From the NCBI RefSeq assembly GCF_000423025.1, contig NZ_AUHE01000019.1, forward strand, positions 1 through 39,194: DNA of 39,194 nucleotides, read 5' to 3'. The notes under the pieces are model-generated. The model did no database searches, was not told the DNA's origin, and saw nothing but the letters and a program-made list of their open reading frames with translations. Positions 24,279 through 33,921 of the stretch are shown one piece after another. Numbering within the stretch: position 1 is the stretch's first letter; each line of letters starts with the position of its first letter. Position numbers and translations under genes: made by a program. This stretch comes from Gordonia shandongensis DSM 45094. Its GTDB lineage: Bacteria; Actinomycetota; Actinomycetes; Mycobacteriales; Mycobacteriaceae.

Positions 24279-25456
24279 GTCGGCTCTCCGATCGGGACGC
24301 GGGCGTGCACGGTGGTGCCGTCGCCGGGCTGCGACTCGATCGACACGGTACCCCCGCATTCGACGACCCGGCGGCGCATGGTGTGCAGTCCCATCCCGGA
24401 GCCGTCCGGTGAGACCGCGGGGGCCGCGGTGTCGAATCCGCGCCCGTCGTCGGCCACGTCGAGGTGGACTTCCCCGGGCAGGTGGGTGAGGGTGATCGCG
24501 ACGCGGTCGGCGTCGGCGTGTCTGGCGCTGTTGGCGAGGGCCTCCTGCGCCACACGCAGCAGGGCGTGGCGGGTGGCCGAGGGCAGCGCGATCGGCGACC
24601 CGTGCGTCGAGAACGTGGTCGACATTCCGGACACGGTGGCCCGGGCGGCGGCGGTGGCCAGCGCGTCGGACAGGCCGTCGGGCTCGAGGTCGGGGCCGTG
24701 CAGTCCGCGCAGGAACCGGCGGGACTCGGTGAGGGCGGTCTGCGCTGTCTCCAATGCGGTGCTGACCTGGATGTCGCGCTGCGGTTCGGCCGTCTGGTGG
24801 TTCAGGGCCGCTCGCAGCAGCAGGACGATGCTCGCGAGGCTCTGTCCGGTGCCGTCGTGGATCTCGCCGCCGAGGCGTTCGCGTTCGGCGAGGATCCCGG
24901 CCTGTCGTTCCTGTTGGGCGAGCCGTTCGCGGGTGTCCAGCAGGTCGACGATGAGCTCGTCGCGTTCGTCGACCATCGCCGAGACGCGCCCGTAGATGCC
25001 GGTGATCGCGGCGGCCGTCGCGATTCCGATGACCGGTCCGATGACTCCACCGAGACCGACGTCGGGGGTGTGCAGCAGCGTCGCGGACACCGACACCGCG
25101 GCGATGACGAGTTCCGCGACGACCGAGGCTGGGACGCGGAGGAAACGCCAGCACAGCATGGCCAGGACGAACGCGAGCCAGACGAACCCCGGGGACAGGA
25201 GCACCAGGGCGATCCATCCGGCGGTGAGCGTCAGCACCCACCCCGCGGGGACCGAACGGCGGCGGGCCATCGCAACCGCGCCGACGATGTACCAGGCGAC
25301 GACGGCGAGGGCGCCGGCGACGGCGGTCGCGGTGCCGCCGAACGCGATCGGTGCCTGGCCGACGACGGCTTGGCGCACGCCGATCGCGGCCAACGCCAGG
25401 AACAGGATGTGTCCGCCCCATTCGGCGTAGCTGTCGGTGCGGTGGTCGGTGGTCAC
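24275..25456 (-). CDS. Sensor histidine kinase, NarL-partner (HisKA_3) type
   Basis: 393 aa from GTG 25456. Residues ~1-160 form about five to six membrane helices with little outside the membrane. A coiled-coil linker (DERDELIVDLLDTRERLAQQ) leads to the dimerisation domain with phosphoacceptor His200 in ERERLGGEIHDGTGQSL. The HATPase domain follows, with LPSATRHALLRVAQEALANSARHA (N-box), DVADDGRGFD (G1) and GMGLHTMRRRV (G2). The small sensing part suggests detection of a signal in or at the membrane, as in kinases that work with ABC exporters. GATACT lies 6 nt before the start. Confidence 0.93.
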   Translation of the reverse strand: MTTDHRTDSYAEWGGHILFLALAAIGVRQAVVGQAPIAFGGTATAVAGALAVVAWYIVGAVAMARRRSVPAGWVLTLTAGWIALVLLSPGFVWLAFVLAMLCWRFLRVPASVVAELVIAAVSVSATLLHTPDVGLGGVIGPVIGIATAAAITGIYGRVSAMVDERDELIVDLLDTRERLAQQERQAGILAERERLGGEIHDGTGQSLASIVLLLRAALNHQTAEPQRDIQVSTALETAQTALTESRRFLRGLHGPDLEPDGLSDALATAAARATVSGMSTTFSTHGSPIALPSATRHALLRVAQEALANSARHADADRVAITLTHLPGEVHLDVADDGRGFDTAAPAVSPDGSGMGLHTMRRRVVECGGTVSIESQPGDGTTVHARVPIGEPT

Positions 25457-25505
25457 AGGTCCAGTATCACCACACGGGGCGGCCGATCGGCGCGTCTACA
25501 ACTTT

Positions 25506-25528
25506 CGATGGATGCCGCCGCGCCATCG
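25506..25528. promoter_or_regulatory. Possible response-regulator site in the kinase/ABC divergent region
   Basis: CGATGG (25506-25511) and CCATCG (25523-25528) form an inverted repeat with an 11-bp spacer in the 158-bp region between the kinase gene and the permease gene. Its role as a regulator site is a guess from position. Confidence 0.3.
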
Positions 25529-25614
25529 GATGCACGCGGATCTGCAGATCGTGCGCGATGCCGTCGACGTCGATTCCCGAGAGGCTGGAAGCAGATCGAT
25601 TCCAGGAGGTTGCG

Positions 25615-26610
25615 GTGTATTTGGGTCTGCGTGAGATCCGTTCGGCGAAGGGACGTTTCGCCGGCATCGGCGCGGTGGTCGCGTTGGTGGCGTTCATGGT
25701 CGTCGGGCTGTCGGCCTTGACCGAGGGGCTCGGTCAGCAGTCGATCTCGGCGGTGCAGGATCTGCCGGGTGCCGGTGTGGTGGTGCAGGAGGACGACGGT
25801 TCGCCCGCTCTGCTGTCGGACAGCTCGGTGCCGGCGGCGACGGTCGCCGATGTGACCGCCCGCGACTCCGGTGCTCGCGAACTCGGTATCGCGACACTCC
25901 GCGCCGGGGCGGGGGAGCGCAGCACCACGGTGTCGGCGTTCGGCCGCAGCGACGTCCACGAGGTGGCGCTGGAACGCGAGGTCGCCGAGACGCTCGGCAT
26001 CGGTGCGGGTGACTCGCTCCAGATCGGCGACCGGTCGGTCGAGATCGACGCGGTGTCCGACGTCGGGCACTACGCGCACCAGCCGGTGGTCGAGTTGCCG
26101 CTCGCGACGTGGCAGGAGGTCTCCGGGCGCGACCAGGTGAACGCCGTGATCGTCGATGCGGCGGTCGACGCGCCGGCGGGCAGCGTGATGGTGGAGACCT
26201 CGGCGGTCCTCGACCTCGTGCCCGGGTACCGGTCCGAGCACATGTCGCTGCTGCTGATCCAGGGGCTTCTCATGGTGATCTCGGCCGTGGTGGTCGGCGC
26301 GTTCTTCGCGGTGTGGACCGGGCAGCGCGTCCCGTCGCTGGCGGTGGTCCGCGCGATGGGCGCCGGCCGCTGGTATCTGCTGCGCGACGGTCTGTCGCAG
26401 GCCGCCCTGATCCTGGTCGCCGGCCTGGCGGTGGGCGGCGGCATCGGTCTGGGCGGTGTCTCGTTGATCGGCGACGCGGTCCCGATCGCCATCGAGCCGG
26501 TGATGACCGGGACGGTGCTGGGCGCCATGGCGGTCCTCGGGCTCGGCGGTGCGGCCCTCGCCCTGCTGCCGCTGCTGCGGGTCGATCCGTTGCGCGCTCT
26601 CAACCGATGA
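25615..26610 (+). CDS. ABC transporter permease, FtsX/MacB-like
   Basis: 331 aa from GTG 25615 behind AGGAGG (25604-25609). The first membrane helix lies at ~18-38 (IGAVVALVAFMVVGLSALTEGL) after a short LREIRSAKGRF start, typical of DevC/MacB-type permeases. A soluble domain outside the membrane (~40-210) follows. Three helices make up the FtsX core (~218-325), with GQRVPSLAVVRAMGA as the coupling loop and a final PLRALNR. It should form an exporter or lipid-extracting transporter with the ATPase encoded 72 nt downstream. The substrate is unknown. Confidence 0.88.
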   Translation: MYLGLREIRSAKGRFAGIGAVVALVAFMVVGLSALTEGLGQQSISAVQDLPGAGVVVQEDDGSPALLSDSSVPAATVADVTARDSGARELGIATLRAGAGERSTTVSAFGRSDVHEVALEREVAETLGIGAGDSLQIGDRSVEIDAVSDVGHYAHQPVVELPLATWQEVSGRDQVNAVIVDAAVDAPAGSVMVETSAVLDLVPGYRSEHMSLLLIQGLLMVISAVVVGAFFAVWTGQRVPSLAVVRAMGAGRWYLLRDGLSQAALILVAGLAVGGGIGLGGVSLIGDAVPIAIEPVMTGTVLGAMAVLGLGGAALALLPLLRVDPLRALNR

Positions 26611-26682
26611 CCGGCCAGACGGCACCTGAATCCGATCCCCCACGAACGCGCCCCTGACGGGCCCCGAGAAGGAGAACCGACG

Positions 26683-27369
26683 ATGAGTCTCATCCTCAAC
26701 GACATCACCCTCACCTATCCCGACGGCGACGGTGCCGTGGTGCGCGCGGTCGACCGCGTGAGCCTGCGCGCCGACCGCGGACGCACGGTGGCGCTGACCG
26801 GCCCGTCGGGGTGCGGGAAGTCGAGTGTCCTCGCCGTCGCGGGCACCCTGATCCGTCCCGATTCGGGCGGCGTCGAGGTCGGCGGCGTCCGCGTCGACGA
26901 CCTGTCGTCGGAGGAGCGGGCCGCCGTGCGTCGGGAGCGCATCGGCTTCGTCTTCCAGCACGACAATCTGGTCCCGGGGCTCACTGCGCTGGAGCAGGTT
27001 CTGCTGGCGGTGCACGTGTCCGGCGGACGGCCTTCGGCTCAGCGGCGGCGGGCGTTGGAGATCCTCCACGCCGTCGGCCTGGCCGACGCCGCGGGCCGGA
27101 TGCCCGGTCAGCTGTCGGGCGGCATGCGGCAGCGCGTCAACATCGCGCGGGCGCTCGTCACCGAACCCGAGGTGCTTCTGATCGATGAGCCGACCTCGGC
27201 GCTCGACTCCGAGCGCGGCGCGGAGATCATCGACCTGCTGATGCGGCTCACCCGTGAGCGCGACGTCGCCTCGCTGCTGGTGAGCCACGATCTCGGCACG
27301 CTCGGCGACGTCGATGAGACCCTGCACATGCGCGACGGTGCGCTGGTGGGCGCACCGGCGGTGGCCTGA
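26683..27369 (+). CDS. ABC transporter ATP-binding protein
   Basis: 228 aa with one nucleotide-binding domain of the LolD/MacB type. Walker A is GPSGCGKS at 40-47, Q-loop IGFVFQHDNLVPGLTA, signature LSGGMRQR at 144-151, Walker B VLLIDEPTSALD and switch SHD. It follows AAGGAG at 8-nt spacing and lies behind its permease partner. The divergent two-component genes make a sensor/regulator/transporter module. It ends at a strong hairpin at 27377-27409. Confidence 0.93.
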   Translation: MSLILNDITLTYPDGDGAVVRAVDRVSLRADRGRTVALTGPSGCGKSSVLAVAGTLIRPDSGGVEVGGVRVDDLSSEERAAVRRERIGFVFQHDNLVPGLTALEQVLLAVHVSGGRPSAQRRRALEILHAVGLADAAGRMPGQLSGGMRQRVNIARALVTEPEVLLIDEPTSALDSERGAEIIDLLMRLTRERDVASLLVSHDLGTLGDVDETLHMRDGALVGAPAVA

Positions 27370-27376
27370 CGCGAAG

Positions 27377-27409
27377 CAGGGCTCCGGAGTCGATGACTCC
27401 GGAGCCCTG
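27377..27409. terminator. Terminator between ABC ATPase and glpX
   Basis: Perfect 15-bp stem CAGGGCTCCGGAGTC (27377-27391) / GACTCCGGAGCCCTG (27395-27409), loop GAT, between convergent genes. Confidence 0.85.
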
Positions 27410-27433
27410 AGCTGTCTGTCGAGCGGTGTCGTC

Positions 27434-28420
27434 CTAGATGTCGAGGCGCGCGTATTCGCGCAGCTTGGACGTCTGGTGCACGGCTTCGATGGTGCGGATG
27501 GTGCCCGACTTCGACCGCATGACCAGCGACCGCGTGGTGGCGCCGTTGGGGCGGTAGGTGACGCCGCGGAGCATGTCGCCGTTGGTGACTCCGGTGGCGC
27601 AGAAGAAGGAGTTCTCGCCGCTGACGAGGATGTCGTTGGTGAGGACCATGTCGAGGTCGTGTCCGGCGTCGACGGCCTTCTGGCGTTCGGCGTCGTCGCG
27701 CGGCCACAGTTTGCCCTGGATCTCGCCGCCCATGCACTTCATGGCGACCGCGCTGATGATGCCCTCGGGGGTGCCGCCGATGCCCATCAGCATGTCGATG
27801 GTGCTGTAGTCGCCGGCTGCGGCGACGGTGCCCGCCACGTCGCCGTCGGAGATGAGGCGGATCTTGGCGCCCGCGGCGCGGATCTCGGCGATCAGATCGG
27901 AGTGCCGGGGACGGTCGAGGACCACGACGGTGAGGTCGGCGACGTCGATGCCCTTGGCGGCGGCGACCGAGTTGATGTTCCACTCCACCGACTGGTTGAT
28001 GTCGATGGCGCCCTTGGCGGCGGGACCGACGGCGATCTTGTTCATGTAGAACACGGCCGACGGGTCGTACATGGTTCCGCGTTCCGACACGGCGATGACC
28101 GCGATGGAGTTGGGGCGCCCCTCGGCCATCAGGGTGGTGCCGTCGATGGGGTCGACGGCGACGTCGACCTCGGGGCCCTCGCCGTTCCCGACGACCTCGC
28201 CGTTGTACAGCATCGGGGCCTCGTCCTTCTCGCCCTCGCCGATGACGACGGTGCCGCGCATCGACACCGTGGAGAGGAGTTCGCGCATCGCGTCCACAGC
28301 GGCTCCGTCTCCGGAGTTCTTGTCTCCACGACCGACCCAGCGGCCGGCGGCGAGCGCGGCGGCTTCGGTGACGCGGACCAGTTCCATGGCCAAGTTGCGG
28401 TCGGGGGCTTGCTTCGTCAT
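27434..28420 (-). CDS. glpX: Class II fructose-1,6-bisphosphatase
   Basis: 328 aa from ATG 28420. A gluconeogenic enzyme that hydrolyses fructose 1,6-bisphosphate to fructose 6-phosphate. GlpX motifs are [49 protein letters not shown] (metal-binding Asp/Glu), [33 protein letters not shown] product-binding regions, and TNGDMLRGV. Mycobacteria rely on this class II enzyme (Rv1099c). It diverges from the DUF4245 gene over 108 bp. The start is supported by a GGTGGAG sequence. Confidence 0.96.
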   Translation of the reverse strand: MTKQAPDRNLAMELVRVTEAAALAAGRWVGRGDKNSGDGAAVDAMRELLSTVSMRGTVVIGEGEKDEAPMLYNGEVVGNGEGPEVDVAVDPIDGTTLMAEGRPNSIAVIAVSERGTMYDPSAVFYMNKIAVGPAAKGAIDINQSVEWNINSVAAAKGIDVADLTVVVLDRPRHSDLIAEIRAAGAKIRLISDGDVAGTVAAAGDYSTIDMLMGIGGTPEGIISAVAMKCMGGEIQGKLWPRDDAERQKAVDAGHDLDMVLTNDILVSGENSFFCATGVTNGDMLRGVTYRPNGATTRSLVMRSKSGTIRTIEAVHQTSKLREYARLDI

Positions 28421-28528
28421 GTGGACTCCACCTTCGTTGCGAAACCTGTTGAGGTCTTGGTCTCGATTCTTCCATGACCGGCGGCGGCGATTGGCTGGGG
28501 GCGCCGCACAACTGCGATACTGGATGCC

Positions 28529-29131
28529 ATGGCCGATAAACCCCGGATTCTCCAGGACAGCAGGGATCTCATCTGGTCGCTGCTCCCGTTGGTGCTGATC
28601 GCTCTGGTGATCGCGGGGATCGCGGGCAGCTGCTCGTGGGGGTTCGGCGACAAGGCGGCGCAGGAGAGCATCCCGTCGTTCGATGTGCGCGACGGGCTCA
28701 AGGCGGACGCCGCGTCGATGCCGTTCGCCGTGCGTCACCCGGCGGTTCCGACGTCGTGGAAGCCGAACTCGGGGTCCACCCAGGAGGTGGGCAGCACGGT
28801 GTCGAGCAATGTCGGTTGGATCGCCGACAGCGGTGCCTATGTGCAGCTCACCCAGACCGATGCTACCGAGGAACAGCTGGTGATGAAGCTGGCCGGCAGT
28901 GAGGCGGCCGGTGAGGGCGTCGAGACGATCCGCGGACTGCGGTGGGTGAAGTACCGCGGGGAGGACGACAAGGTCTGGATCGCCGATATGGGTGACGCTC
29001 GGGTGGCGGTCAAGACGCGCGGTGGCGCGGACCTGCTGACGACGCTCGCCACGGCGGTCACCGAGGCGTCGCCGATCAGTGCGGAGCGTCCGAAGCCTGC
29101 GGACGGTCCGGCGCCGTCGCCCACTCCCTGA
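28529..29131 (+). CDS. DUF4245 membrane-anchored protein
   Basis: 200 aa. A single membrane helix lies at ~17-36 ([19 protein letters not shown]), followed by a ~140-residue domain outside the membrane containing [30 protein letters not shown] and ending in a Pro-rich tail. This is the DUF4245 family found next to glpX in mycobacteria (Rv1100c region). Function is unknown. The ATG at 28529 lies 7 nt after GATACT, a leaderless pattern. It converges with xseB, 17 bp apart, with no obvious terminator. Confidence 0.85.
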   Translation: MADKPRILQDSRDLIWSLLPLVLIALVIAGIAGSCSWGFGDKAAQESIPSFDVRDGLKADAASMPFAVRHPAVPTSWKPNSGSTQEVGSTVSSNVGWIADSGAYVQLTQTDATEEQLVMKLAGSEAAGEGVETIRGLRWVKYRGEDDKVWIADMGDARVAVKTRGGADLLTTLATAVTEASPISAERPKPADGPAPSPTP

Positions 29132-29148
29132 CGGTCACTGCCTGACCG

Positions 29149-29442
29149 TCACTCGTCGTCGGTGCCGTCGTCGGTGTCGTCGTCGGTGTCGTCGTCGGTG
29201 TCGTCGTCGGTGTTGAGCGCGGCCTCGATGCGGTCGCGGGCCCCCTCGAGGTGCTCGGTGCACCGGGCGGCGAGCGCTTCGCCGCGCTCCCAGAGCGCCA
29301 GCGACTCGTCGAGGCCCAGACCGCCGCGTTCCAGACTCGATACGACGTCCGCCAGCTCGTCGCGCGCCTGCTCGTAGCCGAGTTCGGCGACGGGCACCGT
29401 CACCTCGTGATCGGCGCTGTCGGTTTCTGGTGTGTCGCTCAC
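29149..29442 (-). CDS. xseB: Exodeoxyribonuclease VII small subunit
   Basis: 97 aa, longer than the usual ~75-85. The XseB core is [54 protein letters not shown], a helical hairpin that binds the large subunit; together they degrade single-stranded DNA. The extra C-terminus is an acidic repeat (DTDD units) from a 12-bp tandem repeat and is probably disordered. The GTG start at 29442 overlaps the xseA stop by 4 nt. Confidence 0.92.
   Translation of the reverse strand: MSDTPETDSADHEVTVPVAELGYEQARDELADVVSSLERGGLGLDESLALWERGEALAARCTEHLEGARDRIEAALNTDDDTDDDTDDDTDDGTDDE
29155..29214. repeat. 12-bp tandem repeat in the xseB 3' end
   Basis: Five copies of GTCGTCGGTGTC with single-base changes in the first and last. 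On the coding strand they read GACACCGACGAC (Asp-Thr-Asp-Asp), giving the acidic tail of XseB. The unit resembles the DTGDD repeat in irtA. Confidence 0.9.
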
Positions 29443-30731
29443 TGGTCGTCCTCTTCGGTGGTCTGGGGGTCGGAATGCCGCCGGTCGGAGCCGTCGGGCG
29501 CAGACTCCCGATCGCCGACGACGGCCGTCACCGACCCGTCGGTGACGCGGATGCGCACGCGCGCTCCGGGCGGAAGATCGTCGACGGTCGCGGCGGCGCG
29601 GCGATGGTCGGTGTCGATGCGCTGCACCACCGAGTACCCGCGCGCCAGTGTCTGCGCCGGACCGAGCGACCCGAGCTGGGCGGCGAGGCGCTGGAGCCGA
29701 TGCTCCTCGACGGTGAGCGTGTGGGTGAGGCTGCGGCGGATGTCGCGGACGGCGGCGTCGACGTGCGTCTGACGGTCGTCGATCATCCGCAGCGGGTTCG
29801 CCAGTACGGGGCGGCGGCGCAGGCCGTCGACGACGTGCTGTTCGCGGTGCACCCACCCGCGCAACGCCTGTGCGCTGCGTCGGCGGAGCGCGGTGATCGC
29901 CTCCAGTTCGGCGACCACGTCCGGGACCACCTGCTTGGCGGCATCGGTGGGGGTGGCGGCGCGCAGGTCGGCGACCAGGTCGAGCAGCGGCGTGTCCGGT
30001 TCGTGGCCGATGGCGCTGACCACGGGTGTCCGGCAGTCCGCGACGGCGCGCAGCAGCGTCTCGTCGGAGAAGGGCAGGAGGTCTTCGACGCTGCCGCCGC
30101 CGCGGGCGATGATGATGACCTGTACGTGGGGCTCGCGGTCGAGCGCCGCCAGGTGGTCGAGGATCGCGGGGACGGCGCTCGGGCCCTGGACCGGGGCGTC
30201 GCGGACGTCGAACGCCACCGCGGGCCAGCGACTCTCGGCGACGGCGAGGACGTCGCGCTGGGCTGCGCTCGCGCGGCCGCTGATGAGGCCGATGGTGTGC
30301 GGGAGGAACGGGAGGGGCCGTTTGCGGCGCGGATCGAAGAGTCCCTCGGCGGCCAGCAGGGCTTTGACCCGTTCGATTCGGGCGAGGAGCTCGCCGATGC
30401 CGACCGGTCGGATGTCGGTGATCCGCAGCGAGAGGGTGCCGCGACCGGTGTAGAAGTTGGGCCGACCGCACACCACCACGCGCGCACCGTCCTGCAGGGG
30501 GACCGGGCTGCGCTGCAGGAGACCGGGGTCGCAGGTCAGCGAGATGGAGATGTCCGCGGAGGGATCGCGCAGGGTGAGGAACGCCGTCCGAGTCCCCCGC
30601 CGCATGTTGATCTGGGTGAGTTGCCCCTCCACCCACACCTGGCCGAGCCGGTGGATCCAGTCGGCGATCTTGAAGCTCAGGGTCCGGACCGGCCAGGGGC
30701 TCTCCGGCGAACTGGCCTGACTAGAGCTCAC
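29439..30731 (-). CDS. xseA: Exodeoxyribonuclease VII large subunit
   Basis: 430 aa. The N-terminal OB-fold ([29 protein letters not shown], with RTAFLTLRD) binds single-stranded DNA. The catalytic domain has [62 protein letters not shown] and [15 protein letters not shown]. The C-terminal helical region ends with the typical LARGYSVVQ. The acidic and Ser-rich tail is additional. Start codon GTG 30731 lacks a clear Shine-Dalgarno sequence. It sits 30 nt behind the Rv1109c-like gene and before xseB, so the three form an operon. Confidence 0.95.
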   Translation of the reverse strand: MSSSQASSPESPWPVRTLSFKIADWIHRLGQVWVEGQLTQINMRRGTRTAFLTLRDPSADISISLTCDPGLLQRSPVPLQDGARVVVCGRPNFYTGRGTLSLRITDIRPVGIGELLARIERVKALLAAEGLFDPRRKRPLPFLPHTIGLISGRASAAQRDVLAVAESRWPAVAFDVRDAPVQGPSAVPAILDHLAALDREPHVQVIIIARGGGSVEDLLPFSDETLLRAVADCRTPVVSAIGHEPDTPLLDLVADLRAATPTDAAKQVVPDVVAELEAITALRRRSAQALRGWVHREQHVVDGLRRRPVLANPLRMIDDRQTHVDAAVRDIRRSLTHTLTVEEHRLQRLAAQLGSLGPAQTLARGYSVVQRIDTDHRRAAATVDDLPPGARVRIRVTDGSVTAVVGDRESAPDGSDRRHSDPQTTEEDDQ

Positions 30732-30761
30732 GGTCGGTGCTCACGGGCTGTCGGAGTGGGG

Positions 30762-31532
30762 TCACCGCGCCGATTCGGACTTCTTCTGCTGGCTGACGAT
30801 GCGGTTGTCGATCATCGTGACGAACGGGGTCCGGTTGCGGCCGGCCTTCTCGAAGTCGCGGATCTCGGTGAGCTCCTCGACGCTCAGGCCGCGGACCTTC
30901 GCGCGCAGCTGAGCGAGCGTCAGGTTCTGGTAGTCGATGACGGCGACGACGTCGGGGACGTCCTCGTCGGCCACGTCAGCGGCGCGGGACGCCGGGGACG
31001 CGTCGGCGACACCGACGGGCGTCGAGCTGTAGAGGGCGAAGCGGCCGGCGTTCGCCGCGGGCGGTTCGGCCTCGGCGGCCGTGGCCGCCGGCTTCTTCGC
31101 AGCGGCCTTCTTCGCTGCGGGCTTCGTCGCTGCGGGTTTCTTGGGTGCGGGCTTGCTCGGGGCGGAACCGTTGGTCTGCGCCTTCGGCGCGACGGTGCTC
31201 GGTGCGACGGTGCTGCTGTCACCGGCGTCGTCGCGTGCGGCCTCGACACGCGCGGGCGCGTCCGGCAGCAGCGGCTCGGGAGCCTCGTCGTCTTCGTCGA
31301 AGTGCGCCCACTCGGGCTGCTCCTCGGCGGTGTCGCAGTACGGCGCGAGGAACTCGTCTCCCTTGATCGCGAGCTCGGCGACGTTCTGCTGCAGGCGCAT
31401 GCCCGCCTGCAGTCCCCGGCTGACCGCGCTCATGGGGAAGGTGATGACCCGGGTCGGCAGTTTCCGGGTCTCCTCGAGGGTGGTCGCGACCAAACCGGCG
31501 ACCAATCGGGCTGTGTACGGAGGACGACTCAT
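30762..31532 (-). CDS. Lipid-droplet-associated-type protein (Rv1109c-like)
   Basis: 256 aa. The N-terminus [21 protein letters not shown] plus [30 protein letters not shown] is the conserved part; databases label such proteins lipid droplet-associated. A long Ala/Lys/Pro-rich low-complexity stretch (~105-155, [20 protein letters not shown]) resembles histone H1-like tails and may bind nucleic acid or cell-surface polymers. The C-terminus ([45 protein letters not shown]) looks like a SAP/Rho-N-type helix pair. Function is not established. It diverges from ispH over 34 bp. Confidence 0.75.
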   Translation of the reverse strand: MSRPPYTARLVAGLVATTLEETRKLPTRVITFPMSAVSRGLQAGMRLQQNVAELAIKGDEFLAPYCDTAEEQPEWAHFDEDDEAPEPLLPDAPARVEAARDDAGDSSTVAPSTVAPKAQTNGSAPSKPAPKKPAATKPAAKKAAAKKPAATAAEAEPPAANAGRFALYSSTPVGVADASPASRAADVADEDVPDVVAVIDYQNLTLAQLRAKVRGLSVEELTEIRDFEKAGRNRTPFVTMIDNRIVSQQKKSESAR

Positions 31533-31566
31533 GGCATTACTGTCTCACAGCCGTACCCTGGAGGTC

Positions 31567-32520
31567 ATGGCTGACAACAAGCGCGTCCTACTCGCGTCGC
31601 CCCGTGGATATTGTGCAGGCGTCGACCGGGCCGTGGAAACGGTCGAAAAGACACTGGAGAAGCACGGTGCGCCCGTGTACGTCCGCAAGGAGATCGTGCA
31701 CAACCGTCACGTGGTCGACACCCTCACCGAGCGCGGTGTGATCTTCGTCGACGAGACCGACGAGGTCCCGGAGGGTGCGATCGTCGTGTTCTCGGCGCAC
31801 GGCGTCTCCCCGGAGGTGCATCGCACTGCGGAGGAGCGGCAACTGCGGACCATCGACGCGACGTGCCCGCTGGTGACCAAGGTCCATCACGAGGCCAAGC
31901 GTTTCGCCCGCGACGACTACGACATCGTGCTCATCGGGCATGAGGGGCACGAGGAGGTCGAGGGCACCTCGGGGGAGGCTCCCGAGCACATTCAGATCGT
32001 CGACGGCCCCGATGCGGTCGACAACGTCGTGGTGAGAGACGAATCACGGGTGATTTGGCTCTCCCAGACCACGCTGTCGGTCGACGAGACGATGGAGACC
32101 GTCAAACGGCTCCGCGAGCGCTTCCCTGAGCTGAACGATCCGCCGTCGGACGACATCTGCTACGCGACCCAGAACCGTCAGGTGGCGGTCAAGGCGATGG
32201 CGCCGAAGTGCGATCTGGTGATCGTCGTCGGTTCGCAGAACTCGTCGAACTCGTTGCGGCTGGTCGAGGTGGCACTGCAGAACGGCGCGAAGTCGTCGTT
32301 TCTCGTCGACTATGCGCGCGACATCGACGTCTCGTGGTTCGACGGCGTCTCGACCGTCGGCGTCACCTCGGGTGCGTCGGTGCCGGAGGTGCTGGTGCGC
32401 GGCGTGCTCGACCTGCTCGCCGAGCACGGCTACGAGGACGTCGAGACCGTGACGACCGCGCAGGAGACGCTCACGTTCTCCCTGCCGCGTGAGGTCCGTC
32501 CCGCGCGCACCCCGCGCTGA
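31567..32520 (+). CDS. ispH: 4-hydroxy-3-methylbut-2-enyl diphosphate reductase
   Basis: 317 aa. Last enzyme of the MEP isoprenoid pathway, an iron-sulfur protein giving IPP and DMAPP. The three cluster Cys are visible: C16 in GYCAGV, C100 in [11 protein letters not shown] and C198 in [10 protein letters not shown]. Substrate-binding residues lie in [20 protein letters not shown] and [20 protein letters not shown] 31567 follows both TACCCT (31554-31559, 7 nt) and GGAGG, so it may be leaderless. Its product feeds the cis-prenyltransferase encoded at 12902. It converges with mycP, 6 nt apart. Confidence 0.97.
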   Translation: MADNKRVLLASPRGYCAGVDRAVETVEKTLEKHGAPVYVRKEIVHNRHVVDTLTERGVIFVDETDEVPEGAIVVFSAHGVSPEVHRTAEERQLRTIDATCPLVTKVHHEAKRFARDDYDIVLIGHEGHEEVEGTSGEAPEHIQIVDGPDAVDNVVVRDESRVIWLSQTTLSVDETMETVKRLRERFPELNDPPSDDICYATQNRQVAVKAMAPKCDLVIVVGSQNSSNSLRLVEVALQNGAKSSFLVDYARDIDVSWFDGVSTVGVTSGASVPEVLVRGVLDLLAEHGYEDVETVTTAQETLTFSLPREVRPARTPR

Positions 32521-32526
32521 CGACGA

Positions 32527-33921
32527 CTATCGAGTCCGCTGCGCCGGCTCCGTGACGGCGGTGCGTCGGCTGCGGGCGGCGACGATCCCTGCGGCGCCGA
32601 GCACGGCGGCACCGAGCACGACGGCGCCGATGGCGATGCCGGTTCCCGATGCGGGATCGTCGGGCGCTTGAACGAGGGGGATCGGCGTGCCCGCGGCGGT
32701 GCGGTCGGCGGAGTCGGACAGGTCGGCGGTCAGGGCCGCTGTCGGGTCGATGACGCCGGCGCCGACGGCGGCGTCCCGACCTCCGCCGTGCGCGGTCCGG
32801 ACGATGCGGTCGACGACCTGGTCGGCGCGCAGGTCCGGGAATCGGGACCGGACGAGCGCCGCGAGTCCGGCGACATACGGTGCGGCGTACCCCGCCCCGG
32901 CCAACGGCATCGGCCCGTCGGGTGTCCGCAGCGAACCGGTGAGCCGCCCGGTGCCGTCCGGGGCCACGACGTCGGTGCCCGGAGCGGCCACGCCGACCCA
33001 CGGTCCGCGGAGACTGAAATCGGCGGGCGATCCGTCCGCGGCCGACACGGCCCCGACGGTGAGGACCAGCGGCGCGAGCCGGGCGGGTGTCACCACGGTG
33101 CGCAGACGCTGCAGAGCGTCCTGCGGTGAGGCCGCTGCGCCGGGATTCTGGTCGCCGCAGGGCCCCGACGCACCGCCGGGCGTGAGGTTTCCGGCGGCGA
33201 CGACCACGACGGCATCCCGGGTGCGGGCGTACTGCAACGCCGACCGCAGCCGGGTGTCGTCGAGACGCGTGCCCGCGGCGGCACAGGCGACCTCGGAGAT
33301 GTTGACGACGCCGGCGCCGAGATCGACGGCCCGCACCACGGCGCGCGCGAGGGTGTCGACCGGACCGTATCCGGCACCGACCGTCGGCGTAGGCCGCCGG
33401 CGGTCACCGTCCGTGCGGGCGTAGGCGCCACTGGACTGACGAATCGCCAGGATGGCCGCATCGGGGGCGACCCCGACGAAGGCATCGCCCGGTGACGCGC
33501 GGCCGGCGATGATCCCGGCCACGAGCGTGCCGTGCGCATCGCAGTCACCCCGGCCGTCGCCGTCGCCGACGTAGTCACCGCCCCCGCGCACGCGCGGCAG
33601 ACGCGGATGCGGGGTGACGCCGGTATCGATGACGGCGACGGTCACGCCGGCGCCGCGACTGAACCGGTGGGCGTCGGCGATGCCGAGCAACCGGTGGCCG
33701 GACGGCTCGTCGGTGACCGACGACGGCAGCGTGACGGCGCAGTCGGCACTGCGTCGAACGTCGTCGGGTGCGGCGATGGGCTCGGCGGAGACCGGGCGGG
33801 CCACCCGGGTGGCACCCGGACTCGCGGGTGGCGGCGCGGCACCCGCCGGCGCCGATACGGCTCCCGGCGTGCACGCGAGCAGCACCGCGACGGCGAGCAC
33901 CGGCCGCGACCGACCGGTCAT
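32527..33921 (-). CDS. mycP: Mycosin (subtilisin-like) of type VII secretion, catalytic Ser replaced
   Basis: 464 aa. A signal peptide (~1-30) is followed by a subtilase domain and a C-terminal membrane anchor (~427-449, GIAIGAVVLGAAVLGAAGIVAA) with a basic end. Catalytic Asp99 (VAVIDTGV), His130 (DAHGTLVAGIIAG) and oxyanion Asn245 (VVAAGN) are present. The nucleophile motif, normally GTSxAAP, reads GAGYAAPYVAG: Gly344 (codon GGG, 32890-32892) stands where Ser is expected. Cys61, Cys127, Cys213 and Cys255 could form the disulfides known in mycosins. In mycobacteria MycP caps the secretion channel and is needed for its stability even without protease activity, so this may be a structural subunit. 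It overlaps eccD by 4 nt. Confidence 0.92.
   Translation of the reverse strand: MTGRSRPVLAVAVLLACTPGAVSAPAGAAPPPASPGATRVARPVSAEPIAAPDDVRRSADCAVTLPSSVTDEPSGHRLLGIADAHRFSRGAGVTVAVIDTGVTPHPRLPRVRGGGDYVGDGDGRGDCDAHGTLVAGIIAGRASPGDAFVGVAPDAAILAIRQSSGAYARTDGDRRRPTPTVGAGYGPVDTLARAVVRAVDLGAGVVNISEVACAAAGTRLDDTRLRSALQYARTRDAVVVVAAGNLTPGGASGPCGDQNPGAAASPQDALQRLRTVVTPARLAPLVLTVGAVSAADGSPADFSLRGPWVGVAAPGTDVVAPDGTGRLTGSLRTPDGPMPLAGAGYAAPYVAGLAALVRSRFPDLRADQVVDRIVRTAHGGGRDAAVGAGVIDPTAALTADLSDSADRTAAGTPIPLVQAPDDPASGTGIAIGAVVLGAAVLGAAGIVAARSRRTAVTEPAQRTR

Noticed and set aside
25453..27327. Long minus-strand frame opposite the ABC permease and ATPase
   Set aside because: Shadow frame; both plus-strand genes have good ribosome binding sites and motifs.
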